Assembly: GCA_002428865.1 (NCBI GenBank)
Contig: DIYB01000024.1
Coordinates: forward strand, 10,184 to 27,938
Source of the DNA: Patescibacteria group bacterium UBA6065
GTDB lineage: Bacteria; Patescibacteriota; Minisyncoccia; Phycocordibacterales; UBA6065
Length of the DNA: 17,755 nucleotides
Direction: 5' to 3'
In this document: piece after piece, positions 6,291 to 12,531 of the stretch
Position numbering within the stretch: position 1 is the stretch's first letter
How the letters are laid out: every line of letters starts with the position of its first letter
Program-made: the position numbers and the translations under genes
Notes under the pieces: model-generated
What the model saw: only the letters and a program-made list of their open reading frames with translations
Told to the model about the DNA's origin: nothing
The model's database searches: none

Positions 6291-7322
6291 ATGCACACCG
6301 CGCTCACACAGAAGCCAAAGCAGGTCGTCAAGGCACTCTTGAAGAGCCTCCCAGACCGCGCACGAGAAGTCATTATCAAGAGATACGGCCTCGGCACCGA
6401 CTCGAAGAAAATGACTCTCGAGTCTATCGGCAAGGCGTATGGTATTACTCGTGAGCGAGTACGCCAGATTGAGAACTACGCGATCGCAAATATCCAGAAG
6501 TCCAAGGAATACGAGGCGCAGTCAGCAGCATTTCGAGAGCTCGAAGAGGCACTCGACAAGATGGGTGGGGTGATGGCTGAGGAGGATCTCCTTGACTCAG
6601 TATCAAAGGATCCCTCGATCCAGAACCATATCTACTTCCTCCTCGTCCTTGGTCGTGCGTTCAAGGTAGAGAAAGAAGATGAACATTTTAAGCATCGCTG
6701 GTACACCGACGATAATCACTCAAAGAAGGTTGAGGAAGCATTGAGGAAGCTCTACAAATCTCTCGGTGATGATGACATCATCCCAGAGTCAGAGATGATT
6801 GATTCGTTCCTAAATCATGTCGAGGATCTCAATGACCGATACCGAAACCAGGAGATTTTGAGGCGTTGGCTCTCTCTGTCAAAGAAGATTGGCAAGAATC
6901 CACTCGGTGAATGGGGTGTGTCTCACTCGCCAAACATCAAGGCCAAGGGTATGCGTGACTATGCATTTCTCGTCATACGCAAGCATGGTTCGCCGATCCA
7001 TTTCCGTGAGGTAGCAAAGCAGATAGAGAAAATGTTCAACAAGAAGGCGCACGTCGCGACTACACACAATGAACTCATCAAGGATCCGCGCTTTGTTCTC
7101 GTCGGCCGTGGCCTCTATGCACTCGCTGAGTGGGGCTACATGTCAGGTGTAGTCAAAGACGTCATCAAGAAGATTCTCGAAAAGAACGGCCCGCTCACAA
7201 AGAAGGAGATCATCGAGAAGGTGCTCAAGGAACGATACGTCAAGGAGAACACCATCCTCGTCAATCTCCAGAATCCAAAGTTTTTCAAGAAGGACAAGGA
7301 CGGTAAATATCATATCGTCTAG
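6291..7322 (+). CDS. Transcription regulator: sigma-70 region 4 HTH fused to HARE-HTH
   Basis: The 343-residue protein begins with a sigma-70 region 4-like helix-turn-helix (about 14-72; LPDRAREVIIKRYGL, then TLESIGKAYGITRERVRQIE), the part that reads -35 boxes in sigma factors. Regions 2 and 3, needed for -10 recognition and core binding, are missing. A helical middle region (about 75-210) is followed by a HARE-HTH domain (about 219-285; MRDYAFLVIRKHGSPIHFREVA), the fold found in the RNA polymerase delta subunit. A further winged-helix-like segment ends the protein (about 286-343; LTKKEIIEKVLKERYV). I infer a DNA-binding regulator that may touch RNA polymerase rather than a true sigma factor. 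It has its own promoter, an inverted repeat in the leader and a terminator, so it appears monocistronic. The start at ATG 6291 is the first after the promoter; no good Shine-Dalgarno sequence is seen. Confidence 0.87.
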   Translation: MHTALTQKPKQVVKALLKSLPDRAREVIIKRYGLGTDSKKMTLESIGKAYGITRERVRQIENYAIANIQKSKEYEAQSAAFRELEEALDKMGGVMAEEDLLDSVSKDPSIQNHIYFLLVLGRAFKVEKEDEHFKHRWYTDDNHSKKVEEALRKLYKSLGDDDIIPESEMIDSFLNHVEDLNDRYRNQEILRRWLSLSKKIGKNPLGEWGVSHSPNIKAKGMRDYAFLVIRKHGSPIHFREVAKQIEKMFNKKAHVATTHNELIKDPRFVLVGRGLYALAEWGYMSGVVKDVIKKILEKNGPLTKKEIIEKVLKERYVKENTILVNLQNPKFFKKDKDGKYHIV

Positions 7323-7328
7323 CGACCA

Positions 7329-7361
7329 AACGACTCGACTCTCTGTCGGGTCGTTTTGTTT
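7329..7361 (+). terminator. Terminator of the sigma4/HARE-HTH gene
   Basis: AACGACTCGAC (7329-7339) pairs with GTCGGGTCGTT (7345-7355), with one G:U pair, over TCTCT. A T-rich tail (TTGTTT) follows. It starts seven bases after the stop codon. Confidence 0.82.
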
Positions 7362-7400
7362 GTCCACGGACACATCGTTCCTTCGATGACTTTTTTCTAG

Positions 7401-7406
7401 TATCAT
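7401..7406 (+). promoter_or_regulatory. -10 box placed for leaderless transcription
   Basis: TATCAT lies six bases before the GTG start at 7413, so RNA would start on or next to the start codon. The -35 region (around 7378) is weak. Confidence 0.5.
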
Positions 7407-7412
7407 AGAGCC

Positions 7413-8642
7413 GTGATATTCACAGAACTCGTACAGTTCACTCTCGACGTTGTCATACCGGAGACCGCCCGCTGGCTCGTCTACCTCGCTGTCCTCTGGA
7501 TACCGTTTATTATATTTGAGTATGCGTGGCACTCCTGGGTCGGATATGTCCGTCGCAAGTGGATCGCGACCCAAGAGAAGGTACTCCTCGAGATACGGCT
7601 CCCACAAGAGACGATGAAGTCGCCACTAGCTATGGAGCTCGTACTCACCGCCTTGTATCAGACTGGTGGCGAAGGGACACCGCTCGATCGCTACTGGGAT
7701 GGCAAGGTGCGTCCTTGGTTTTCACTTGAGCTTGTATCGATTGAAGGTGAGGTTAAATTTTTCATCTGGACCTTCAAGAGTCAGCGCAACATGATTGAGG
7801 CAAACATTTATGCTCAGTATCCAGACGTAGAGATCCACGAAGTTCCTGACTATGTCGATACGATGCTCTACGATCCTGAAAAACACGAGATATCCGGTGG
7901 TGTTCTCGAGGCGACTGGGCCAGATCCCTTGCCGATCAAGACGTACATTGATTATGGACTTGATAGGGATCCAAAGGAGGAGTACAAAGTCGATCCGATG
8001 GCACCTCTCATTGAGTTTCTTGGCACGCTCAAGAAAGGTCATCATGCTTGGGTACAAATAGTAGTCCGCGCACATACACAGGAAAAAACGCCGCTTAATG
8101 ATAAATATCCAGACAAATGGAAAGATGAAGCAAAGGAGCTCATCGAGAAGATCATCAAGGAGTCGGAGATAGAGGACGCTGAGGGAAACAAGATGCCCAA
8201 CCTCGCAAAGATGACGAAAGGTCAGCAGGAGCGTATCGCAGCGATCGAACGGAGTATTTCGAAGTACGCATTTGATGCAGGTATCAGGCTCGTGTACATC
8301 GCCCCTAAAGATTCTTTTGACAAGGGTGTTGGAGGAGGATTGCTCGGCTCGTTCAAGCAGTTCAATGCGACAAACCTCAATGGGTTCAAGCCCTCTGGTC
8401 TCGGCTTTGATTACAAGTGGCAGGATTGGAGAGGAAAGAAACTTGCTGAAAATAAAGAAAAACTTTTCAAAGCGTATGCACTCCGATCGTTCTTCCATAA
8501 TCCATATCGAAAGAAGTGGACCGTGCTCAACACTGAGGAGCTCGCGACTGTGTATCATTTTCCTGGCTCTGCTGTGCGTACACCCACGCTCAAGCGTATC
8601 CCATCGAAGCGCGCTGACGCTCCCGCAAATCTTCCTATCTAA
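7413..8642 (+). CDS. Large one-helix membrane protein typical of Patescibacteria, unknown function
   Basis: This 409-residue protein has one strong membrane helix near the N-terminus (about residues 19-40) and a long, probably cytoplasmic part. I recognise the pattern from other Parcubacteria genomes: LLEIRLPQETMKSPLAMELV after the helix, SIEGEVKFFIW, RNMIEANIYAQYPDVEI, and the C-terminal NTEELATVYHFPG. I recall the family being listed as a domain of unknown function, and members sometimes lie near type IV secretion-like ATPase genes, but no such ATPase is seen here. The start is the GTG at 7413, because the frame opens there, it puts the helix at the expected place, and a -10 box sits six bases upstream. 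It ends 3 bases before mltG, so the two are likely co-transcribed. The function cannot be told from sequence. Confidence 0.75.
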   Translation: MIFTELVQFTLDVVIPETARWLVYLAVLWIPFIIFEYAWHSWVGYVRRKWIATQEKVLLEIRLPQETMKSPLAMELVLTALYQTGGEGTPLDRYWDGKVRPWFSLELVSIEGEVKFFIWTFKSQRNMIEANIYAQYPDVEIHEVPDYVDTMLYDPEKHEISGGVLEATGPDPLPIKTYIDYGLDRDPKEEYKVDPMAPLIEFLGTLKKGHHAWVQIVVRAHTQEKTPLNDKYPDKWKDEAKELIEKIIKESEIEDAEGNKMPNLAKMTKGQQERIAAIERSISKYAFDAGIRLVYIAPKDSFDKGVGGGLLGSFKQFNATNLNGFKPSGLGFDYKWQDWRGKKLAENKEKLFKAYALRSFFHNPYRKKWTVLNTEELATVYHFPGSAVRTPTLKRIPSKRADAPANLPI

Positions 8643-8645
8643 CGC

Positions 8646-9629
8646 ATGGTATTTTTCGAACGAGTGAGAATGATCGTGGCTTCGAAGCGCTACCTCGCGT
8701 ATATCGGTGTCGGTGTCGTAGTTGTGTGCGTGTGTGCATATTTCGTATTTGTGAGGACACCCGCTTCTTTTCCTCAGGGACTTCTCTATGAGGTGCCGCG
8801 CGGTACACCTCTCTCAGCTGTCGCGTCCGGGCTCTCTGCGCGTCACATCATCCGCTCGGAGTTTGCATTCAAGGTACTTGTCACATTCTTTGGTATGGGT
8901 CGTGGAGCGGTAGCTGGTGACTACGAGTTTGAGTCACGTGAGAATGGCGTATCAGTCGCATATCGTATTGCACGGGGTGAGTACGGTCTCTCGCGTATAC
9001 GTCTCACGGTGCCCGAGGGTCTCCGATCAGATCAGATAGCAAATCTCTTTGATGATCGGTTTTATCGGTTTGATCAGATGATGTTTCGTAAGCTGGGGAA
9101 CATGTACGAGGGCTATCTCTTTCCTGACACCTACTATTTTCTGCCGAACGTGACAGCAGAGGAGGTGGTCGATGCGATGACTGCTAATTATCGATCTCAA
9201 GTAGAAGAGTACAAAGACGAGATACGTCGATCGGGCCGATCAATACGTGACATCATCATCATGGCATCGATTCTCGAGGAAGAGGCAAACACCGAAGAAT
9301 CTCGTCGGATTGTTGCGGGTATCCTCTGGAAACGCATAGCTCAGCGTATGCCACTCCAGGTCGATGCCACGTTTGCGTTTGTAAATGGTAAAACACGCAG
9401 TTCTGATCTCACGCTCGATGATCTTCAGATAGATTCTCCGTACAACACGTACGTATATCGAGGTTTGCCACCTGGTCCTATATCAAATCCCGGGATAGCG
9501 GCCATACTCGATACAATACGTCCCGTCGATACACCGTACTATTTCTACCTTTCGGAGGATGACGGTACGATGCACTACGCGCGAACACACGACGAGCATG
9601 TAGCGAATAAGTTCAAGTATCTCAAGTAG
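8646..9629 (+). CDS. mltG: Endolytic murein transglycosylase MltG (YceG family)
   Basis: MltG cuts nascent peptidoglycan strands at the outer face of the membrane and limits glycan length. The 327-residue protein has one N-terminal membrane anchor (about 16-37), then a LysM-like subdomain, then the catalytic domain. Seen motifs are EGYLFPDTYYF (155-165), IIIMASILEEEA (203-214), LQVDATFAF (237-245), and DSPYNTYVYRGLPPGPISNP (263-282). By comparison with the E. coli enzyme, E211 is the likely catalytic glutamate. Length is close to the family norm of about 340. It follows the upstream membrane protein gene after 3 bases, without a Shine-Dalgarno sequence, so translation is probably coupled. ATG 8670 is an alternative start that would also keep the anchor. 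Confidence 0.95.
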   Translation: MVFFERVRMIVASKRYLAYIGVGVVVVCVCAYFVFVRTPASFPQGLLYEVPRGTPLSAVASGLSARHIIRSEFAFKVLVTFFGMGRGAVAGDYEFESRENGVSVAYRIARGEYGLSRIRLTVPEGLRSDQIANLFDDRFYRFDQMMFRKLGNMYEGYLFPDTYYFLPNVTAEEVVDAMTANYRSQVEEYKDEIRRSGRSIRDIIIMASILEEEANTEESRRIVAGILWKRIAQRMPLQVDATFAFVNGKTRSSDLTLDDLQIDSPYNTYVYRGLPPGPISNPGIAAILDTIRPVDTPYYFYLSEDDGTMHYARTHDEHVANKFKYLK

Positions 9630-9638
9630 TCGGTGGTG

Positions 9639-9647
9639 TGTTAGTAT
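9639..9647 (+). promoter_or_regulatory. Extended -10 box upstream of mnmA
   Basis: TGTTAGTAT fits an extended -10 (TG, one base, TAGTAT). It ends eight bases before ATG 9656, which again places the RNA start close to the start codon. Confidence 0.4.
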
Positions 9648-9655
9648 CGCCTGCA

Positions 9656-10708
9656 ATGAACAAGGGTAAGGTATATATCGGACTTTCTGGTGGTGTAGAT
9701 AGTTCTGTTGCAGCAGCACTCCTCATCAAGGAGGGGTATGACGTTACAGGAGTATTTATACAGGGCTGGTATCCAGACTGGATTCCATGTACATGGCGAG
9801 AGGATCGTCTGGATGCGATGCGTGTCGCGGTGCGTCTCGGTATACCGTTTGTCACACTCAACCTTGAGGATGAATACAAACGTGATGTGATCGACTATCT
9901 CGTTGCTGAATATCGTAAAGGCCGGACACCAAACCCAGACATCATGTGTAACCGTGAAGTGAAGTTCGGTGCATTTGCTCGGTGGGCGTATGGACAGGGA
10001 GCTCAGTACGTCGCGACAGGTCACTATGCACGTATTGTCGACGGTGCGCTGTGTGCCGGTGTCGATGATTCAAAAGATCAGTCGTATTTTCTCTGGGCGT
10101 TGTCAAAAGACGTACTTCTCCGCACACTCTTTCCATTGGGTGGCATGAAAAAGGATGATGTTCGTCGTCTGGCACGTCGATACGGTCTCCCGACTGCGAC
10201 AAAAGGGGATAGTCAGGGTATCTGTTTTCTCGGGGAAGTTGATATTGATACTTTTTTGTCACACTACATACCCCCACATCGGGGGGATGTGCTCGATGAG
10301 GCAGGTCGGGTGATCGGTCATCATGACGGTGTCCTGCCTCTTACACTCGGCGCTCGACACGGGTTCACACTCACGCGTCGTGAGACAAATGCCGAGCCGT
10401 ACTATGTTGTCGCTCGAGACATTGAGCGCAATACGATCACTGTCGCGCATCGTGCGTACGGTGGCGGTCTCCCATCACAAAAGCGTGACTATGAGCTCGT
10501 GTCGACCAACTGGATTGAGGAAGTGATGGTGGGGCACACCTACACCGCCCGTATCCGACATCTCGGTGAAAAACATGCTCTCGTTGTGAATACGCTCTCA
10601 GCTGGAACGGCGCGCGTTGCGTTCAATACTCCATGTACCATCGCTCCTGGTCAGTCAGTCGTGCTCTATGATGGAGAGAGGTGTCTCGGTGGCGGTATCG
10701 TCGCCTAA
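9656..10708 (+). CDS. mnmA: tRNA-specific 2-thiouridylase MnmA
   Basis: MnmA puts sulfur on U34 of tRNA-Lys, -Glu and -Gln, using ATP. The 350-residue protein shows the PP-loop SGGVDSS (11-17), the first catalytic cysteine C98 in TPNPDIMCNREVKFG, and the second, C190, in GDSQGICFLG. ATGHYAR (120-126) and DDSKDQSYFLWAL (127-139 region) also fit the family. The C-terminal beta-barrel region is present and the length is normal. I chose ATG 9656 because MNKGKVYIGLSGGVDSS begins like other family members; a GTG at 9638 would add six residues that do not fit. The gene ends only two bases before the -35 box of the first membrane-protein cassette, and no terminator of its own is seen. Confidence 0.95.
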   Translation: MNKGKVYIGLSGGVDSSVAAALLIKEGYDVTGVFIQGWYPDWIPCTWREDRLDAMRVAVRLGIPFVTLNLEDEYKRDVIDYLVAEYRKGRTPNPDIMCNREVKFGAFARWAYGQGAQYVATGHYARIVDGALCAGVDDSKDQSYFLWALSKDVLLRTLFPLGGMKKDDVRRLARRYGLPTATKGDSQGICFLGEVDIDTFLSHYIPPHRGDVLDEAGRVIGHHDGVLPLTLGARHGFTLTRRETNAEPYYVVARDIERNTITVAHRAYGGGLPSQKRDYELVSTNWIEEVMVGHTYTARIRHLGEKHALVVNTLSAGTARVAFNTPCTIAPGQSVVLYDGERCLGGGIVA

Positions 10709-10710
10709 TA

Positions 10711-10738
10711 TTGACTTTTTATACATGTATTGTAGTGT
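10711..10738 (+). promoter_or_regulatory. Promoter of cassette 1
   Basis: TTGACT (10711-10716), 16 bases, then TAGTGT (10733-10738). The string TATTG-y-AGT-r-TGA around the -10 is shared with the promoter of cassette 2. The predicted RNA start falls on the GG at 10745. Confidence 0.65.
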
Positions 10739-10743
10739 GATTT

Positions 10744-10781
10744 TGGAATCATTCCACGCTCCTTCACATCATATCGAGCGT
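10744..10781 (+). repeat. 38-base conserved leader element, copy 1
   Basis: Identical over 38 bases to 11659-11696. It contains the dyad GGAATCATTCC (10745-10755), then ACGCTC (10756-10761) and GAGCGT (10776-10781), which can form a 6-bp hairpin with a 14-base loop. The loop side carries CTCCTT, complementary to Shine-Dalgarno sequences. It sits at the predicted 5' end of the transcript. Confidence 0.93.
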
Positions 10782-10872
10782 CGCTTTCTTGAAAGAAGCT
10801 TAATTAACCTTCTCTATAGATAGCGGAATCTTGTGCGGATAACACCGTACAGGAATACACGAAAGGTGCATC
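10782..10872 (+). promoter_or_regulatory. Variable part of the cassette 1 leader
   Basis: These 91 bases between the conserved element and the start codon differ from those of cassette 2. Small hairpins are possible (CTTTC/GAAAG around 10785-10796; CGCT/AGCG enclosing them), but no single clear fold is seen. AAAGGTG at 10863-10869 may act as ribosome binding site for ATG 10873. Confidence 0.45.
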
Positions 10873-11577
10873 ATGTCTAAATCAGCTGGTTTGGGTTTGC
10901 CAGTAGATTCATCTGGCAACATGGATCTGAAAGCACGATTTGTATCCCAGCACGGGGTGCCACACAGTTATCCACTTGAGGTGCGAGATCGGATTGAGAC
11001 CGAATACGACCAACTTATCAAATGCAAACAAGAATCGTTTTTCAAGGCGTTCTTGAGTATGTGGCCTGTGTGGTCGTCTACGCTTCTGATGGTTCTGTGC
11101 ATCGAATTCAAGCCACTCATGTGGCTTGGTTTCGCCACAGAGTCTTTCACGATATTTGGCGCTTTCATTCTTTCGATGGTTTATACGATTATCGCCGTCG
11201 GTTTCAATAATAGGTTGGTCGAAAGACGCCGTCAGCGGGAACGTCGCGAGATTGATCAGGTGTTCAAAAAACTGATCGAGGCTCGTGAAAGGGCGAGTAT
11301 TGCTGATCAGTTTGCGAGAGATCTCGATACGCTTGGTGCCGCTCTTGGGCCACGTAGTGACTTGATGGGTCTCGATGAGTTATCCATCGAGTGCCAGAAG
11401 AAGCTCGACAATCAGGCAAACGGCATTCGTCAACTCATGAGTGCCAACCCGCGTAGTTTTCTTTGTGATGGTGACGGACAGAGATATCTGAGGGAGTTCT
11501 TTGAAAACATCGATGTATTCCGACGTCTCGGCATCGACATCAAAGAACCGGTTCTCATGATCCAATCAGAGTCCTGA
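10873..11577 (+). CDS. Cassette 1: two-helix membrane protein, unknown function
   Basis: I recognise no family in this 234-residue protein. It has a hydrophilic N-terminal part (about 1-58), two membrane helices (about 64-83 and 88-110) and a long charged C-terminal part. The last begins with a very basic stretch (RRRQRERRE) that should lie in the cytoplasm and is rich in helix-forming, possibly coiled-coil residues. It ends near LREFFENIDVFRRLGIDIK. The layout (soluble head, hairpin of two helices, cytoplasmic helical tail of about 120 residues) is the same as that of the next protein, and both tails end in F-x-x-LG-like segments. Direct sequence similarity is weak. Unlike most genes in the window it has a long leader and a possible ribosome binding site. 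It is bounded by its own promoter and terminator. Confidence 0.78.
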   Translation: MSKSAGLGLPVDSSGNMDLKARFVSQHGVPHSYPLEVRDRIETEYDQLIKCKQESFFKAFLSMWPVWSSTLLMVLCIEFKPLMWLGFATESFTIFGAFILSMVYTIIAVGFNNRLVERRRQRERREIDQVFKKLIEARERASIADQFARDLDTLGAALGPRSDLMGLDELSIECQKKLDNQANGIRQLMSANPRSFLCDGDGQRYLREFFENIDVFRRLGIDIKEPVLMIQSES

Positions 11578-11595
11578 CACGACGAGGCAGATACG

Positions 11596-11623
11596 CCGCG
11601 CACAAAACAGTGCGCGGTTTTTT
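11596..11623 (+). terminator. Terminator of cassette 1
   Basis: CCGCGCAC (11596-11603) pairs with GTGCGCGG (11610-11617) over AAAACA, followed by six T. It is nearly identical to the terminator of cassette 2 (12486-12513). Confidence 0.93.
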
Positions 11624-11624
11624 A

Positions 11625-11652
11625 TTGACAAATATTGTTTATATTGCAGTAT
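11625..11652 (+). promoter_or_regulatory. Promoter of cassette 2
   Basis: TTGACA (11625-11630), 16 bases, then CAGTAT (11647-11652). It directly abuts the terminator of cassette 1. Layout and -10 surroundings match the cassette 1 promoter; the predicted RNA start is near 11660. Confidence 0.65.
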
Positions 11653-11658
11653 GAAATA

Positions 11659-11696
11659 TGGAATCATTCCACGCTCCTTCACATCATATCGAGCGT
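11659..11696 (+). repeat. 38-base conserved leader element, copy 2
   Basis: Identical to 10744-10781. Dyad at 11660-11670; hairpin arms at 11671-11676 and 11691-11696. Confidence 0.93.
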
Positions 11697-11745
11697 TGTT
11701 CGTCTGGATGGGTCCACACTGGATGCCTGAAAGAGTGAGCAGAAG

Positions 11746-11801
11746 CCTGATGAAGTATCACTGCCTCCGTAAGGGGTGGTGATGGCCGAAAGCCCATCAG
11801 G
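11746..11801 (+). ncRNA. Predicted three-way junction in the cassette 2 leader
   Basis: P1 is CCTGATG (11746-11752) with CATCAGG (11795-11801). Inside it, P2 is an 11-bp stem with three G:U pairs (11757-11767 with 11773-11783, loop CGTAA). P3 is GGC/GCC (11784-11786 with 11792-11794, loop CGAAA). P2, P3 and the 3' side of P1 follow without gaps; only AAGT (11753-11756) is unpaired at the junction. CCCATC (11793-11798) could instead pair with GATGGG (11707-11712), so two exclusive folds exist. The ribosome binding site AGGAG (11806-11810) lies four bases downstream. I do not recognise a known riboswitch class. Confidence 0.6.
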
Positions 11802-11815
11802 AGTTAGGAGTCATA

Positions 11816-12475
11816 ATGCAAACCTACAACGACATGAGCAGAGTTGATTCGCGAGAGATTATTGACACCCTGGAAGATATCTCGCCGTGGCTGGTCAGAA
11901 ACAATAACCTTTTGGTTTTGTTTGAGAATGCGAAGAACAAAGAATTTATTCATTTGTTGATCAAAATAATCGCGCTGATCCAGGTTATTGTTGGGGTGGT
12001 AAATGTCTGGATTGTCTACGTGTCCAATTCAGAACCTTCTTTGTGGAGGTATGTGTTGGGTTTTTTGTTCGTCGCATCTGCTTTTAGTCTCTTATCGTTC
12101 TCTGGTCGCTATCGCGTTGTCTGGGTTACTGATGAAGAACGGAGATCAATCTTCTTGATCCAAGGATATAAAGGTCTCCATCTAGGGATACTGAACTCAT
12201 CACACCAGGAGAACCATTTTGAAGCCGAGCACCTCACCCACCTGGTGCATTTGGCACGAGAAGTTAAGGACTGTGAACGTCTCGTCAAAGAAGCAGAAGC
12301 AGTAGTAGGATTAACAAAAGGTAACCATCTCGATTCATTTGTTGCCAACGCTGATCTTGGTGAGAACAAGAAAAGATTGGAAGATGCCAAACGTCATCTC
12401 GATCAGCGGTTCAGGCTTTTTTCTGATCTCGGTTTGGTGAACAAGGATAAAGGTAAGATATTCCAACTCGCCTGA
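11816..12475 (+). CDS. Cassette 2: two-helix membrane protein, unknown function
   Basis: This 219-residue protein belongs to no family I recognise. It has a hydrophilic N-terminal part (about 1-45), two membrane helices (about 46-69 and 76-96) and a cytoplasmic tail rich in charged helices (KDCERLVKEAEAVVGL and LGENKKRLEDAKRHLDQRF), ending near FRLFSDLGLVNKDKGK. The overall plan is the same as that of the preceding cassette protein. Base use is more AT-rich than in host genes, with many TTG, TTT and AGA codons where neighbours use CTC and CGT, which fits foreign origin. It has a canonical AGGAG five bases before ATG 11816, a structured leader and its own promoter and terminator. Confidence 0.78.
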   Translation: MQTYNDMSRVDSREIIDTLEDISPWLVRNNNLLVLFENAKNKEFIHLLIKIIALIQVIVGVVNVWIVYVSNSEPSLWRYVLGFLFVASAFSLLSFSGRYRVVWVTDEERRSIFLIQGYKGLHLGILNSSHQENHFEAEHLTHLVHLAREVKDCERLVKEAEAVVGLTKGNHLDSFVANADLGENKKRLEDAKRHLDQRFRLFSDLGLVNKDKGKIFQLA

Positions 12476-12485
12476 TTTTTCCTAC

Positions 12486-12513
12486 GCCGCGCACAACAGT
12501 GCGCGGCTTTTTT
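12486..12513 (+). terminator. Terminator of cassette 2
   Basis: GCCGCGCAC (12486-12494) pairs with GTGCGCGGC (12499-12507) over AACA, followed by six T. It differs from the cassette 1 terminator mainly by two fewer loop bases. Confidence 0.93.
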
Positions 12514-12515
12514 CT

Positions 12516-12524
12516 TGGTATACT
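12516..12524 (+). promoter_or_regulatory. Extended -10 promoter directly before the ATP-cone nuclease gene
   Basis: TGGTATACT is an extended -10 (TG, one base, TATACT). It ends seven bases before ATG 12532, so the message is predicted to be leaderless. Confidence 0.6.
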
Positions 12525-12531
12525 GTTTTGT

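Noticed and set aside
7722-8558. Minus-strand open frame of 278 codons opposite the large membrane protein gene
   Set aside because: Shadow of a well-supported gene; composition is unusual for a protein and no family signs are seen.
10831-10875. Resemblance of the cassette 1 leader to the lac operator and leader (TTGTGCGGATAACA, then ACAGGAA)
   Set aside because: The dyad of the operator is not kept and there is no other lac-related sequence nearby; taken as chance.
11707-11798. Hammerhead ribozyme: CTGATGA (11747-11753) and CGAAA (11787-11791) occur in the right order, with GATGGG-TC and CCCATC as a possible stem III
   Set aside because: Stem II does not directly follow CTGATGA or directly precede GAAA, stem I cannot be formed, and the A-U closing pair of stem III is out of register. 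The three-way junction explains the bases better.
12499-12531. Upstream start of the ATP-cone nuclease at ATG 12499
   Set aside because: It lies inside the stem of the cassette 2 terminator and upstream of the -10 box; ATG 12532 fits both promoter and domain start.
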